This document shows, in pieces, positions 10,331-21,298 of a DNA stretch of 64,000 nucleotides. Within the stretch, counting starts at the first letter, position 1, and each line of letters starts with the position of its first letter. Origin of the DNA: Diphasiastrum complanatum (lineage: Eukaryota; Streptophyta; Lycopodiopsida; Lycopodiales; Lycopodiaceae). Where the stretch lies: NCBI GenBank assembly GCA_029204225.1, contig CM055108.1, positions 20,124,957-20,188,956 on the forward strand, in the 5' to 3' direction. The translations under genes were made by a program, and so were the position numbers. The notes under the pieces are model-generated. The model saw nothing but the letters and a program-made list of their open reading frames with translations, made no database searches and was not told the origin of the DNA.

Positions 10331-11121
10331 GCTACTTGTGGTTGGTCATGAAGGCATCATGATTTGCTTCTTGAATAGGCTGTGGAGCTTATACAATTAC
10401 ATTTGCCACTTGATTCGACTGCCCCTTGTTGTTGTTCTTTGCTTGAAGTATCTGACACTCTTGTATTTTGTGGTTGTTTCGCTTGCAGTATCTACAAAAC
10501 AGCTTCTTCTTTGTCTGTGGATTCGACTGTTCCTTGTGTTGAGCTGGTTTCTGGTCTGACTTTGATTGCTTTGGGCCTTTCCTCTCCTTCTACTTTGTCG
10601 TGCTCTTGTTGGTGTACAAGGTGTGAGAATCAGTTGAGGAACTTGAGGCTTTGTTCTTCCACGTGTCTTCCTGCAACAACATAGTAATGACTCTCGAAAG
10701 AGTCAATTTTGGATGAATCATGATGATCATCACCCAGCTGTCGTAAGAGCTTGGCAAGCTTGTAAGCAGCTACATCACTGCGTCTCGATCATCTATGACA
10801 GATCCGACAGCGGTTATTTGTCTTAGCAGGTTTTTGAATTGATTAATGTGTTTATGTAGAGAATCACCATTCGTCATCTTGAGGGAGTAGAATTTCTTCT
10901 TGAGATATAGCTTGGAAGCTATATCTCACACTTCGTATGGAGAGCCATCCTAGCCCTCTTCTTGTACGTAATTCTTGAAGGATTTGCGGCTCAATCCCAA
11001 GCACAATATCCATCACATCTTGGAGTGTTAGAATAGACTCCATCTTCCACATCCAAATAGAATAATTGGAAGTGGATAGCCTTTCACTAGGCTCCAATAG
11101 ATAGGAACCCATTGATGCCAT
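10331..11121 (-). pseudogene. copia gag of element B, apparently mosaic
   Basis: The start at 11121 reads MASMGSYLLEPSERLSTSNY, like family A and D gags, and continues in a shifted frame to KKRARMALHTK. At about 10915 the text switches to another gag type: LYLKKKFYSLKM, HINQFKNLLRQI, LLTSLPSSYDSW, and a knuckle CRYCKRNNHKIQEC near 10470-10510. The knuckle resembles the degenerate one at 57.4 kb. A template-switch origin is inferred. The frame is broken at the switch point and again after SVIDDRDAV. Confidence 0.75.
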
Positions 11122-11866
11122 GAACTTGTGAAGTCTCTTTGTGAATTGGACAAAAACGTGTTGCTCTCTCTCTTACTATAGGACTCAAAGATGGTGTGAT
11201 ACCAATTCCTATGCAAGATCTTGCAACAAGGTAAGATATGCACCTTACTAGTTTTTCTAATCTCTCTTGATCTAGATCATTCTCACTTCAATTAATGAAG
11301 AATAGACAAAGATTGAGTCAAGCAAACTTTGGCACATGTGAAACACTCCAAAGACCACAAATCACTCAAATGTAAACAAGTTGTATGAAAGATTGTGGCT
11401 ATGACCTTGATTTAATAACTAGATCTCAAAAAAGTGTGATTGGAAAGCCTAGAAGTGAGATTTTTGATCAAACAAGCATAAGAGAGTCGTAAATAAAAGT
11501 GTCCAACCAGGTTGGGTGCCCAACCCACCTTGATTCAATTGACTATAACTTTTGATTGGGAGATCCAATCATTATGAAGTCAATTGCTACACAAACTACC
11601 TCAAATAGCTTTCAAACTAGATATCAAGCATCAAATTCGGATCACACATGGAAGAGAACCACCAAAGTGAATTGGGTTGTCCTTCACACGTGTTTGAGCA
11701 GGAAAATCCATACAATATTTGAAATGATTCAATCCAAATGATTACGAGCCCTTATGGTCCAATTTTGCTTAAGATAGCATGGGAGATGCAAACTAGTCTC
11801 TCTAGATCTAGATTTTCAAGAAATTTTTGGAACTTTGGATGAAACAAGCATCAAAGGCTTAGGTAG

Positions 11867-12055
11867 GCTCTGATACCATATGTGAAATTTCACACGTGTT
11901 GGAATGCCCTAAAGTGTGTGATTGGCCTCCTAAGCAAGCTTGTGCACTTGTTGATGGATTCTAGATTGATTTCCAAGATCTAGGTTGATGTAGGATAAAA
12001 GTTTTTTAAAACTAAGATAGAGCGTGTCAAGCCACATGGTCATTTCATGTTATTA
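11867..12055 (-). repeat. primer-binding site and partial 5' LTR of element B
   Basis: GCTCTGATACCA (11867-11878) is the reverse complement of the iMet primer-binding site. It is followed after two bases by TGTGAAATTTCACACGTG, the terminus of an LTR read on the minus strand. LTR-like text continues to about 12055 and then fades, so the LTR is truncated. The leader 11122-11866 contains a CACACGTGTTTG word but no gene. Confidence 0.75.
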
Positions 12056-12266
12056 TGTTATAAGAACTTATACATGACTTTATTGTCCTTAATATATGCA
12101 TGTAGGGAAAATGTGTCTAGGATTTCTTGAGAGATTTTTATCTCAAATGATGTGGTGAGCATGTGACCACTGTGTGTGTGTGCGTGCATGCGCAATATTG
12201 TTGTGTGTGTAGACACACATAACCATTCCCAAAATATCTTGAACAAACTATAAGCCGATACTTAGA

Positions 12267-12310
12267 GCCTATTGTTACCAATAGTGCATGCACTATTGGT
12301 AACAATAGGC
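12267..12310. repeat. 44-bp perfect palindrome
   Basis: The two 22-base halves are exact reverse complements with no spacer, centred on ATGCAT between 12288 and 12289. The arm reads outward from GCCTATTGTTACCAATAG. The pairing fails at the next base on each side. It lies just left of an LTR-like stretch. Confidence 0.97.
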
Positions 12311-13017
12311 GAACACAATAACAAAGTGAAATTTAGAGCTAGACACGTAGTGGTAGCAGAAGCAAGAGCAGACTATCAGACAAAGCATTCATAAAGTCAG
12401 ACAGAGGGCCGAAAGCATTGCAAATACTGACACAATTTGAATGCAGAATTAGATAGCACTTTATTCAGATTAATTGTAGCAAAATACAAGTTAGTGATGC
12501 AGGTGAGCACAAGACAATAGCGGGCAAAACCACGTGCTCACAAAGCTAACTACAAACTGTAAAAGTTATGAGCTTATTACTAATGATCCATCTGAAAAAG
12601 AGAATCAATGCATAAAAGCATCTACTGTGTCTATCTCATCAGATTTGATAGCCCGTGTTCTTGATCATAGATCAATTTCATACTTGTTACATGATCTGTG
12701 TGCTATTTACATTTATGCAGATGAGTGTACAAGAGAAGGCGTGGAGCCATTGTGCCGCCAGGAGGAAGATCGTGGTTGATGTCATTGTCTGACTGGTTGC
12801 GTAGTACAGAGGATAATGAGGAGGCCAATAAGTCAGGCTTCTCCAATATGTCGACCAGATTGGGTGTACCCGATAGTTCATCCAACTCCGATATGTCATC
12901 CATCTTCTCTTGCTCGTCTTCAATAGTTGAACTGCGTTACATTGCAAGTAAATATGCACTAATGAACGGAACTAGATTAACATGGGATTTAGGAGAGTAG
13001 AAGAGGAAAATCCAACA
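12311..13017 (-). repeat. probable solo copia LTR, family L
   Basis: It is homologous to the LTR at about 57990-58612. Shared blocks include GAGCACAAGA-AATAGCGG followed by the GTGCTC word, and a common end, AAATCCAACA. The right terminus at 13017 is fixed by comparison with 58612, where a polypurine tract follows. Here no tract follows, so this is a solo or broken LTR. The left limit is uncertain. Short open frames inside are not genes. Confidence 0.6.
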
Positions 13018-13522
13018 CAACATAATATAATCAAGGTTTTTCTTATCTCATAGTACCTAGTTCATATTGATATGTACCAGAACATGTATCTTTAAAAAGA
13101 TATTTCAATAGTAAACGATTGTATTTCAAGCAGAAGTCTAATAGACAAAAGAAAGCTATATACAAAGTGAGCGAAAAAACATTGTAAACTCATATCGAAA
13201 CAACAGCTGGTCAACGAATGCATAAACTTCCATACAAACTTCATGACAATCATAAAGACCACTTGAACATAATATAAATGTTTCTTCATTATAGAAAATA
13301 GTATCAAATATATATTCTTCAATCCTCAAAGTATTCCGAGCAAACTATCCCCAAATGCAAACCGAGGCCAAATACTACCAAAGCTTCATCGTCAACAAAT
13401 ATGTACTTGCGACTAAGTCTCTACTTTCGAATGGGTCCTGCACTTGCGCTCTCCGTCTGTTGCCATTCCTTGGCCATAGATTCAACACTGAGGCAAGAAA
13501 CTAAAAAACCTTTGTTAGCCCT
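13018..13522. other. no gene seen
   Basis: AT-rich sequence with only short frames on either strand. Nothing in it resembles a transposon protein or RNA gene. Confidence 0.5.
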
Positions 13523-14305
13523 TATGTTAGCCCAAGATAGGAATTTACTGTGGCATGTGTTTTGTAAGTCCACAAGTAAATTCAAATAAAGGTTTAGGAA
13601 AACCTTATACTTAGCCTTTTACTATTTAAGTTTAATTATTACAAACAACCATTTGTAATGGTTCAACTTAGAAAGTCTAAGTTTAAGATTCAATTCCTAA
13701 GTTCAAGTTTAATTCTAAGTTTATTGTAAGTGCACTTCATTTGTATAGAGAAGGAACTTTACAAGTTAATTAGCATTAAGCTTAGACTTAGTCCCATAAG
13801 CATGTTAGAGCATAGGCCCACCACTCTTGCCATATATGGAAGTGGATGTGTGCCTTCAACAACACTTGTATAATAAGCTTACTATAATAGCCACTTTTGT
13901 GCTATCTCTTGTGTTGTGTTCCCATTGGTGTAAAGAATACCTTGTGGTAGGTGCTCGGCCCCACTCAGCTTTCTCCATTGGTTTATGTTTATGGTGAACT
14001 GTGCTTATGAGATAATTATCCCACCTTGTTTCTTATTTCCCTTGTGGAGTTAAATAGGATTGTTTAGACTCTTGGTAGGAAATCACTAGTTTGGGGGCAA
14101 CCATAGTGATGTTAATCAACCTTTTTCTCATTAGAGACATCTTCTAGTAGGGAGACTGGCTTAGAAGACACATAGACAACAATAGAACCGTGATTTGAGT
14201 GGACTTATCCGTACTTACCCTACACAACACATTTTCGTATCATTCTCATTCTATTATATGAGAGATCGCCATGATAGAACATAGAAAGAAAGTAAAAGTA
14301 CAACA
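13523..14305 (+). repeat. probable Ty3/gypsy (Tat/Ogre-like) LTR end
   Basis: The sequence ends ...AAGTACAACA immediately before TTGGCGCTGTTGCCG. That closely resembles the tRNA-Arg primer-binding site (TGGCGCCGTTGCCG) known for Tat/Ogre-lineage gypsy elements. A TGTTAGCCC word at 13523 would give a 783-bp LTR, but this start is a guess. No gypsy coding region follows before the GA tract, so only the 5' end remains. Confidence 0.45.
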
Positions 14306-14320
14306 TTGGCGCTGTTGCCG
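14306..14320 (+). promoter_or_regulatory. candidate tRNA-Arg primer-binding site
   Basis: TTGGCGCTGTTGCCG differs by one base from the core of the Tat/Ogre-type primer-binding site and follows an ACA terminus. The sequence after it (14321-14802) is non-coding. Confidence 0.45.
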
Positions 14321-14797
14321 CTCATATCATTCACTCTATTGCTTATTTTTCTTTTCCTTTCCATTAATTCTAATGCTCATTTCCTTTTTGCATTCATCTT
14401 TTTCTAGTTCTTTATTGTACCCTCTTCTACTCCAACTACCGTACTACATCATTTTGGATAGGGAGAAAAACCAAGACACTTGGTTTAAGTTTTTTAAGTG
14501 TTTTTAAGCATCTTTTAAGTTTTGTTTTCAATTTTTCACTTCAAACATCACCAACAGACCTCGCCCACTTGCAACATTGTAGGGTCTTCGATCCGGTGTT
14601 GTAATCGCCCTCCCGCCTGTCAACAAGGGTTTGTTCATTGGATAGGCACCTAACTATGCATAGATGCTACTTTTAATCAGTTGTCTACTTTTTATCTAAC
14701 TCTACCTCCACTAACACTACTCACACTAACTCTACTCCCCTAACTAACTTCATCGTGATTGTTGGTGAAGGGGAATAATAGAATAGAAGAGAAAGAA

Positions 14798-14802
<5 letters not shown>

Positions 14803-14880
<78 letters not shown>
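14803..14880. repeat. (AG)39 microsatellite
   Basis: Uninterrupted dinucleotide tract of 78 bases within a purine-rich stretch that starts near 14760. Confidence 0.98.
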
Positions 14881-14882
<2 letters not shown>

Positions 14883-15384
14883 GAGGGGGAGATTAGCTCA
14901 AAAGCTCAAGATGCATGCTAATGGAAAAACCATAACTATTAAAACAAGAACATAGAAATGGAACCAATTATAAACACACAACAAAAAGCATTAGCATGAG
15001 TGCTTAGCAAATGAGGATGCTCTCCAAATTGGTAGAGTTTCTTCCTTCTCATTAAGCATCCAAATGAGTACAAATGGTGCCTTTCTATAAAATGGGGAAG
15101 GCCCTTGCTCCAAAGTCCTATTGGCTAATATGTACATTGATCCCTTCTATTCATCTTGGAATCAACTTGATCCAAGGGTCCACAAAAAGTACATTGATTG
15201 CGAGTTCTTAAAGTCTGCAAAACAACTTGGAAAGACCAATGACGAGAAAGATAAATATTAATCAGATTTGTCATTCATTTTAATACTTTTTGTTTTGAAA
15301 AAATTTATGTTGCAGTCTTTTTTAACACCATTATGGTATGATCTGTATTTTATTAAATAAGTGAATCATTGTATTTTCACTGGA
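14881..15384. other. no gene seen
   Basis: AT-rich, without a credible reading frame. It may include an intron of the degenerate coding piece that follows, but I cannot place splice sites. Confidence 0.4.
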
Positions 15385-15604
15385 TGCTACAAAAGCTCTT
15401 CAACTGCACAGAGATCAACAAACAGTTGAAAGACAAAAGTTGGCCAAGCATCGAAAGAAATTTTTGGAATGTCCACAAAATATTTGGAACTTGTTATTGA
15501 TGGCATGGATCAGAAGAAAACAATGTTGCCTCATTTTGTCAGAGTGTCTAAAAATTTGAACGAGGTAGATTTTATTCAGGTTCATCTCATTGGAGCACTT
15601 GTGT
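15385..15604 (+). pseudogene. fragment of an unnamed transposon-type protein (DGMDQ motif)
   Basis: The plus strand reads a Gln/Lys-rich segment (ALQLHRDQQTVERQKLAKHR) and then, after a frameshift, LELVIDGMDQKKTMLPHF and LNEVDFIQVHLIGALV. An Ile-Asp-Gly-Met-Asp-Gln motif followed by HLxG recalls a group of uncharacterised eukaryotic transposon proteins with an RNase H-like fold (I think DUF7869-type; from memory, not searched). It is too short and too broken to assign. It runs straight into a dispersed repeat at 15605. Confidence 0.4.
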
Positions 15605-15610
15605 AGGCTG

Positions 15611-15740
15611 GGATCCTTTTATAGAGGCAACTATATGCCAATTTTTTCCTAGTAATCGGGTTTTACATGCCGATTTTTTACAATTTTGAAAAAAAAAGCC
15701 CCATACTAGTTCGATTTTCCGTGTGGAAATATCAGCTAAC
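15611..15740 (+). repeat. dispersed repeat, copy 1
   Basis: It is homologous, in inverted orientation, to 27868-27978. Shared blocks include TTTTACATGCCG and CGATTTTCCGTG-GGAAATATC. That last block is itself a near-palindrome. Roughly three quarters of positions agree by eye. The nature of the repeat is unknown. Confidence 0.7.
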
Positions 15741-17548
15741 ATGGCGATGTCCATTGGGTAGTATAATTCCCATATGGCGGCGGACCCAGAATCTCTGGTT
15801 CAGAAAATGCTCTCCTTTTGCTGGTACATCATAAATGTCATGGTCACAGCTTCGAGTTCAGCACCCTTGGTGGGTGATGATAAGCTCGTTCGTTGTAATT
15901 TAGCTTCCAGTAGATCTTTGATCTTCGTTCAATTTGGTACCTTCATTCATGCAACACAACACCCTGTGATCTAATTTGGGAAATATGCACCCACTCCTTC
16001 AGAAGATTATGCCCTTTTAGAATCCTTTTTGGCATGCAAAATGCATCTCTCAAAAAAATATGACATTATGGATGCATATGGTAGTATTGTGCCTATTGGA
16101 AGAGTGTTGTGTCTATGTAATGAGGCTTTAGTGCCTTAACTCTAAAAACTGTCTATACTGGAAAAAAAAAATTTCTCTCTTTTTTGCTCTTTTTTTTTTT
16201 CTTATGAAGGATGGTGTCAAGCTAGTGATGGGGGAGAATCTTTTTGGCTTTTTGATGTCAGTGAGTGGTACCGATTCAAATGTATACATTCGTTGCGGAT
16301 CATCCATCTTTTCTAGGATGATTACAGCTCTCCCAACTCTCTATTCAAATTGATCCCATTCACCTCAAACTCCACAAGCATAAGTGTATCTTCCTATCTG
16401 ATTCGATTATATGTACAAAGCATAAATATCTTTCAGCAATTGTTCGCTCTTCAAAGGAGTAGTGATGTTTCAAGTTTGTTATCTCAACGCATGTAAAACT
16501 ACCATGTGGATACTTTTGCTTGTCTTTATCTGTCATTCTCCTGAATTCTTCATTTGCTTGCTTAACCATGTCTTATCCATTGGGTAATGGAGTCACTCCC
16601 CACCCACTGCACTGTTTCTATTTCTAATTTTTCTCTCTCAACCCCCCCCCAATTTTATGCTCCTATACAATCATTCATGCCCATAGAAGTATTTAGCAAA
16701 TGCCCAATGCAACTCAGAATTATGTAGAGATGCAATGAAAATGTATGCATGGAAAACTGAGACTTGTAGCAAATGCTCTTCACATTGTGTCTAGTATGTG
16801 ATGCATAATAGTAAGGTGGGTGTTTATAGTGCATTCCTGCACATTTATGTTTGTCTGTTCTTCAATTTCCTAGTGTAATTGGGGTCAATTTCAGGCACAT
16901 CTACAAGGGCTGGGTCGGCACCTTCCAAGAACTTGAAATAGAACATTTCATTTAGGGTTTTGCATTCCTTGGAGGACTTATCACATATCCGTAAGTATAG
17001 TACTAGGTCAGTCCCTGGTTCCATTGGCTCATTGGGGTTGTATCACCATTTAGCAAGGTGAATTTTGGTGGGTTTTGACTTAGGACCCCAAGGTTGTACT
17101 AACCATCTTTGTAGGTAGTAGGCACAATGACCGGCCAATCTAATGATGTCATTTTTGTGGTGCGCGGCAAGAACCGAGAATCTACATAAACTTTCACATT
17201 AGTCCTTGTAGTTTTCAAAGTTACGTGGGATGAGTGACCATCTGAATCTAAGCTGAGAACTAGTGGATGGCCGCAGCTCAAAGACCTAATTGTCTAGTAG
17301 AAATTCCATGGGAGGCAAATACAAACAATAAGCATCAAAAATTTTGTAGAGCAGGTTGTCTGACAAAATCCCCTTTCGGTGCACTAGATATGCAAGTAGA
17401 GGTTCACGGACACTCTACGGTCTGACTAGTCTCTTTGTCGTCTCTTGTCTCTGATACTCATGCAACTACCTGGCTACCATAGCTATGGTAGTTTCAGTTG
17501 TAGCTAGTTCCACTTTGGTGTTGGCTATGATTTTTTTCTTGTCTTTTG
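15741..17548. other. no recognisable gene
   Basis: Short frames occur (15774-15974 plus; 16360-16569 and 17099-17281 minus). None resembles a known family. The minus frame around 16850-17350 has fairly protein-like composition but is broken by stops. It could be transposon or decayed gene sequence. A C9 tract lies near 16645. Confidence 0.4.
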
Positions 17549-18184
17549 TGTGAAAATTGTCAACATTTCCTAGCTAGTTTGAAGCCTAAATTGGCAATTT
17601 TTGTACATCTAACCTTTTGCATGTGTGAGAGAGGCCTAGATACTTTTGTTTTAGTGTATATTTCATATTGAAGAAGTCCCAAACTTCAAGACCTTCGAAA
17701 TGACACCAAAATCATGTTATTTGGACATATAGGCCAAAATTGGCTATTTTAGGCTATTGGTGCCCTAAATTTGAGTCCTAAGTCCTAGAGAGAGGAGAGA
17801 GAGTCATCTCTCTCACCTATATTAGGCTGAAATTCGTGGAGAACAGGTTGGAGAAACTTATTGTATTGTTGAGAGAGATCAATAGATCATTGTCACAGTT
17901 TCTTCCTCCATTGAGAGCATTGCTTTGTGTATTGTCTTCAAGCTTTTGTGTATGATCTTAAGAGGTTTCCAAAAGTGGTAGGCTGCTATTGTAGGGCTAG
18001 TATGCTGTTGTTTTTTGCTGCCATCAATACCTTTTATTAGCTTCTTTTGTCTCTTGAATTTTTCGTCAAGTTCATGTGTATCAAAGGTAGCATTAGGATG
18101 CTTTTACCTTTTGTAGCTTGTTGTGCAAAGATCTTAGCCAAGTATTTTGGAAGTTTGGATCCATTCAAGATCCACTTTTTCACA
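17549..18184 (+). repeat. copia LTR, family J (636 bp), 5' LTR
   Basis: It starts TGTGAAAATTGTCAACATTTC and ends TTTTTCACA, followed by a primer-binding site with two changes at its start (TAATATCAGAGCC). Its first 80 or so bases match, inverted, 28630-28711, the 3' LTR end of the element at 28.6-30.2 kb. The rest of its own element is missing. Confidence 0.8.
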
Positions 18185-18196
18185 TAATATCAGAGC
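18185..18196 (+). promoter_or_regulatory. degenerate iMet primer-binding site
   Basis: TAATATCAGAGC, which differs from TGGTATCAGAGC by two G to A changes and directly follows an LTR terminus. G to A in CpNpG or CpG-poor context fits decay of methylated DNA. Confidence 0.7.
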
Positions 18197-18476
18197 CAGT
18201 TGGCTGCTATTTCTAGTAAGGTGTCCATTTATGGTGATATTTGGATGTTTGATCAAGTTCTAGCATGATTATGCATTGCACTGTTGATCAAATCTTACTA
18301 ACCTTTGTTTTGTGAGTTGAACTTGTGGATCAAAAGCATACTAAAGGTATATTGAGGATCAGAGGCTGAGAAGAATCTATTTTGGATCAGATCATAACAC
18401 CTAATCATTTGTTGAATGTGAGGCTTGTGCATATTCATTACTAACAATGTTTTGTTCAATCTATTGTTGGCAATCT

Positions 18477-18560
18477 CTACTTTTGTGGATGAACACTCTC
18501 CTTTTGTGGATGAACACTCTCCTTAAGTGGATGAACCTTCTCCTTAAGTGGATGACAAAT
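18477..18560 (+). repeat. four-copy ~20-bp tandem repeat
   Basis: The unit is TTTGTGGATGAACACTCTCC with variants (TTAAGTGGATGAACCTTCTCC), repeated four times in the leader after the family J LTR. On the minus strand it reads as an RRVFIH repeat. It lies in non-coding leader, so it is not taken as protein. Confidence 0.85.
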
Positions 18561-19619
18561 ACTCTTTGATTGATCCTGTATTTCTCCAAATGGCTGAGCA
18601 AAGCTCCCACTTGGATGAAAGATCCCCTTTTGGGTGAACAGATTGTCAGCAATCTTTTACATAAATTTTGGTGTACTTTGTTGAGCATGTAAGTAACTCT
18701 CCTTATGTAATTTGATTGGAGAATTTGCTAGAAGGTTTTAACCATTATGAAAATGTGTTTTCAGTGTCTTAACAGGTTGAGGAACATTCTCATGTGAAGT
18801 GATCTTAGATCTACATCTAAACACCAAGATTTGACAAGCTAGTGAAGCTAGTCTTGTGATTCACTAAGTGTGCTCTTTCATTCACCTCTAAAGCTTGTAT
18901 TTATCATTTGCTAGAGTTTATAAACTTTTAGAAGTGTGGTGTACATGTGGTTTTATAGGTTGAATCAATATCTTAGTGTGTTGATCATATGTTGATCAAT
19001 TTTGTTCAATTCTAGGTATTCTTGGCAGCCTAGTCTTTTGTATTTTCCAGAAGATGGATAGATGAATGAAATGTGTTCTGGAGATGCGCTATGGAGGACT
19101 CTTGTGTAGTAGCTATTTCTCATGCAAAAATCAATCACACAAAATAGGTGAAGAGAAACAAAGAAATAAATGAGACTTACTCTGACAGGCCCTTGTCAAA
19201 ACAAGGCGGGGTTGGTAACACTAAAATCTACCATTGTTGATAGCAGATGTTGTAAGATAGATCTTGAAATACACACGAGGAGAAGGTACTATTCCCATTA
19301 GTATCCTTCGGATCATGAGATTCATTAATGAACCTCTGTTTAGATTTCATATTTCTCAGAGTGGTGTCGTGATATGCAGAGTGGTCTCAAAAAGTAGATA
19401 TCGTCATATAGAACTGAGGTTGCAGGAGAGGGGAGAAAATGTCAATTCCCTAGAGAGGGTGCTCTTGTCTGGGAATAGTAGCAAATGACGGAATATTGGT
19501 TTCCTTGACATCTTGCAATAACTCATTTCATATGGCATCTATGTGTGATTATTGATCCGGTAAATGGCATGGCAATGTAGAAGTTCACAAGTAACTTCTT
19601 GATTGAGCAACAAGTTGAA
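18561..19619. other. no gene seen; leader debris
   Basis: Continuation of family J leader-like text and then unassigned sequence. The 74-codon plus frame at 19264-19488 has no recognisable feature. Confidence 0.4.
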
Positions 19620-19923
19620 CTATTTTTTGCTATGGTGCTCATGGGGTGTTGTTGTGAGGACCCTATTGGGAGTCATAACTAACGTGTCAGGCAGGTAGAA
19701 TCTTGTTGGATTGTATTGGACAGTCTTTGAAACTGTGTTTTCTGACACAATCGGGACATTCAGCATGGTACCTGGTCTTGACTGGACAATCAACCATGAA
19801 GTGGCCGGTGTCACCATAGACGAAACATCTGGTGATTACTTTCTGTCCATCTGACAACTCTTGTTGCCAGGAATCCAACATGCAGCAGACAGGGCTAACA
19901 TGCAAGAATGCAATTCCATGCAT
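19620..19923 (-). pseudogene. retroelement zinc-knuckle fragment
   Basis: Overlapping minus frames read CFVYGDTGHFMVDC, a CCHC-like knuckle with the second Cys replaced by Tyr-Gly context, then CPDCVRKHSFKDC, a second Cys/His cluster. This spacing is typical of retrotransposon gag or knuckle proteins, but it does not match any of the copia gags in this window. A gypsy or LINE origin is possible. It abuts the 3' end of element F. Confidence 0.45.
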
Positions 19924-20104
19924 CTCTCACTTGAACAGCCAGTTGCCATTGCTGGAATCTTCGTGGGATCAAGACTCATCTTCAATCTCCTTCCACAAGG
20001 TTTCTTATAAATTGTTGTCAATGCTCCTTCTCTTTCACAGGTACCCTCACTACCTTCTGATCTGAGATTAATCTAACGCTGCCTGCATTTTTATCTCAAG
20101 TACA

Positions 20105-20116
20105 CCCCCTCGTATC
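20105..20116 (-). promoter_or_regulatory. polypurine tract of element F
   Basis: CCCCCTCGTATC on the plus strand, that is GATACGAGGGGG on the element's sense strand, placed between the RNase H stop and the LTR terminus TGTACTTGAG. This is where plus-strand cDNA priming would occur. Confidence 0.75.
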
Positions 20117-21298
20117 TTACTGGCACATATTGGTTTGGCCCCTCCTTAGTTCGCCTACTTTAAGTACAGAAAGTTTTGATCTAAACTTATCAAACTTTTC
20201 TCCAGTAAGTGGCTTAGTGAAAATATCAACTAGTTGTTCTTCCGTGCTACAATGAACAACATGAATTTCACGACTTAGCAGCCTCTCACATATGAAGTGA
20301 TATTGAATCTCAATGTGTTTAGTTCTTGCATGGAACACTGGATTCTTTGCTAGCTGGATGACACTCTGACTGTCGCTATGTAAAGTCGTGGGATTTTTCT
20401 GTTTCATGCCAATTTCTTCCAAGATTTGTCTCAACCATATAGCTTCTTGTGCAGCACTACACATTGCCTTATACTCTGCTTCTGTGGTGGAAAGGGCAAT
20501 TGTACTTTGCTTCTTACTAGACCAGGAAAAGCAATTACCACAAAACTAGAATATATATCCTATGGTGGATCTACGATCATCATAGTCACCTCCCCAGTCC
20601 GCATCCACATAGCCACACAACTCAGGTAACCTATCATGCTTCTTGTAAATCAAGCCATACTCTGAAATGCCTTTCACATAACGCAAAATGCGTTTAGCTT
20701 CTTTCCAATGTGTTTCCATAGGTGCTGCCATAAACTGACTTACAATGCCAACAACATAGCATATATCTGGTCTAGTTGTTGTAAGGTAAATCAAGCTCCC
20801 TACTAACTGTCTATATAGCGTAGCATCAAATGACTGTGATTTATCAAGCTTAGAAAGCTTTTTACCTGGTTCAATAGGAGTGTTTACTGGTTTGCAATCC
20901 TGCAACCTAAACCTGTGTAGCAACTCTTTGACATACTTCACCTGTGTTAAACCCACTTCATGTCCTTTTTGCCACACTTCTACTCCAAGGCAGTAATGCA
21001 CCAGGCTGAGATCCGTCATCTCAAATTGTTCCATGAGGTCTTTCTTGATCATGTCTATCATCTCTTGATCATTTCCCGTAATAATCAAGTCATCAACATA
21101 AAGAGCAATCAAAGCAACCATACCATCAAAGCATAAGACATATAGATTTGGATCAGAATGTGTTCTCACCATCCCCTTTGAACGAAAGTAGGCATCAATC
21201 CTACTATATCATGCACGTGGTGCTTGTTTAAGACCATAAAGCACTTTCTTCAAGCGACATACTTTATTTTACTGTCCTTTCGTTACAAAGCCTTCAGG
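20117..21298 (-). pseudogene. RT C-terminal half and RNase H of element F
   Basis: Two frames. 20546-21172 reads ALYVDDLIITGNDQEM with the catalytic YVDD, GSLIYLTTTRPDI, and RYVKGISEYGLIYK. 20117-20464 reads the RNase H end with HSDSQSVIQLAKNPVFHART, KHIEIQYHFI and VDIFTKPLTGEKF. A stop near 20545 splits RNase H, and 21173-21298 (GLKQAPRA region) holds another. This is the copia RT-RH module that makes double-stranded cDNA and degrades the RNA template. Confidence 0.9.

Larger units (their letters stand above)
8151..12055 (-). mobile_element. Ty1/copia element B, 3'-truncated, minus strand
   Basis: Reading leftwards: partial LTR (12055-11881), primer-binding site (11878-11867), leader, gag, protease, integrase and the first two thirds of RT. 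The element ends abruptly just past the YVDD motif, and RNase H and the 3' LTR are missing. It is joined head to head to the family-A gag. Gag itself looks mosaic, with an A/D-type start and a different family's second half. Frame breaks throughout show it is dead. Confidence 0.8.

Noticed and set aside
12534-13000. Plus and minus frames of 66-91 codons
   Set aside because: They fall inside a family L LTR and are not conserved in the second copy at 58.0-58.6 kb.
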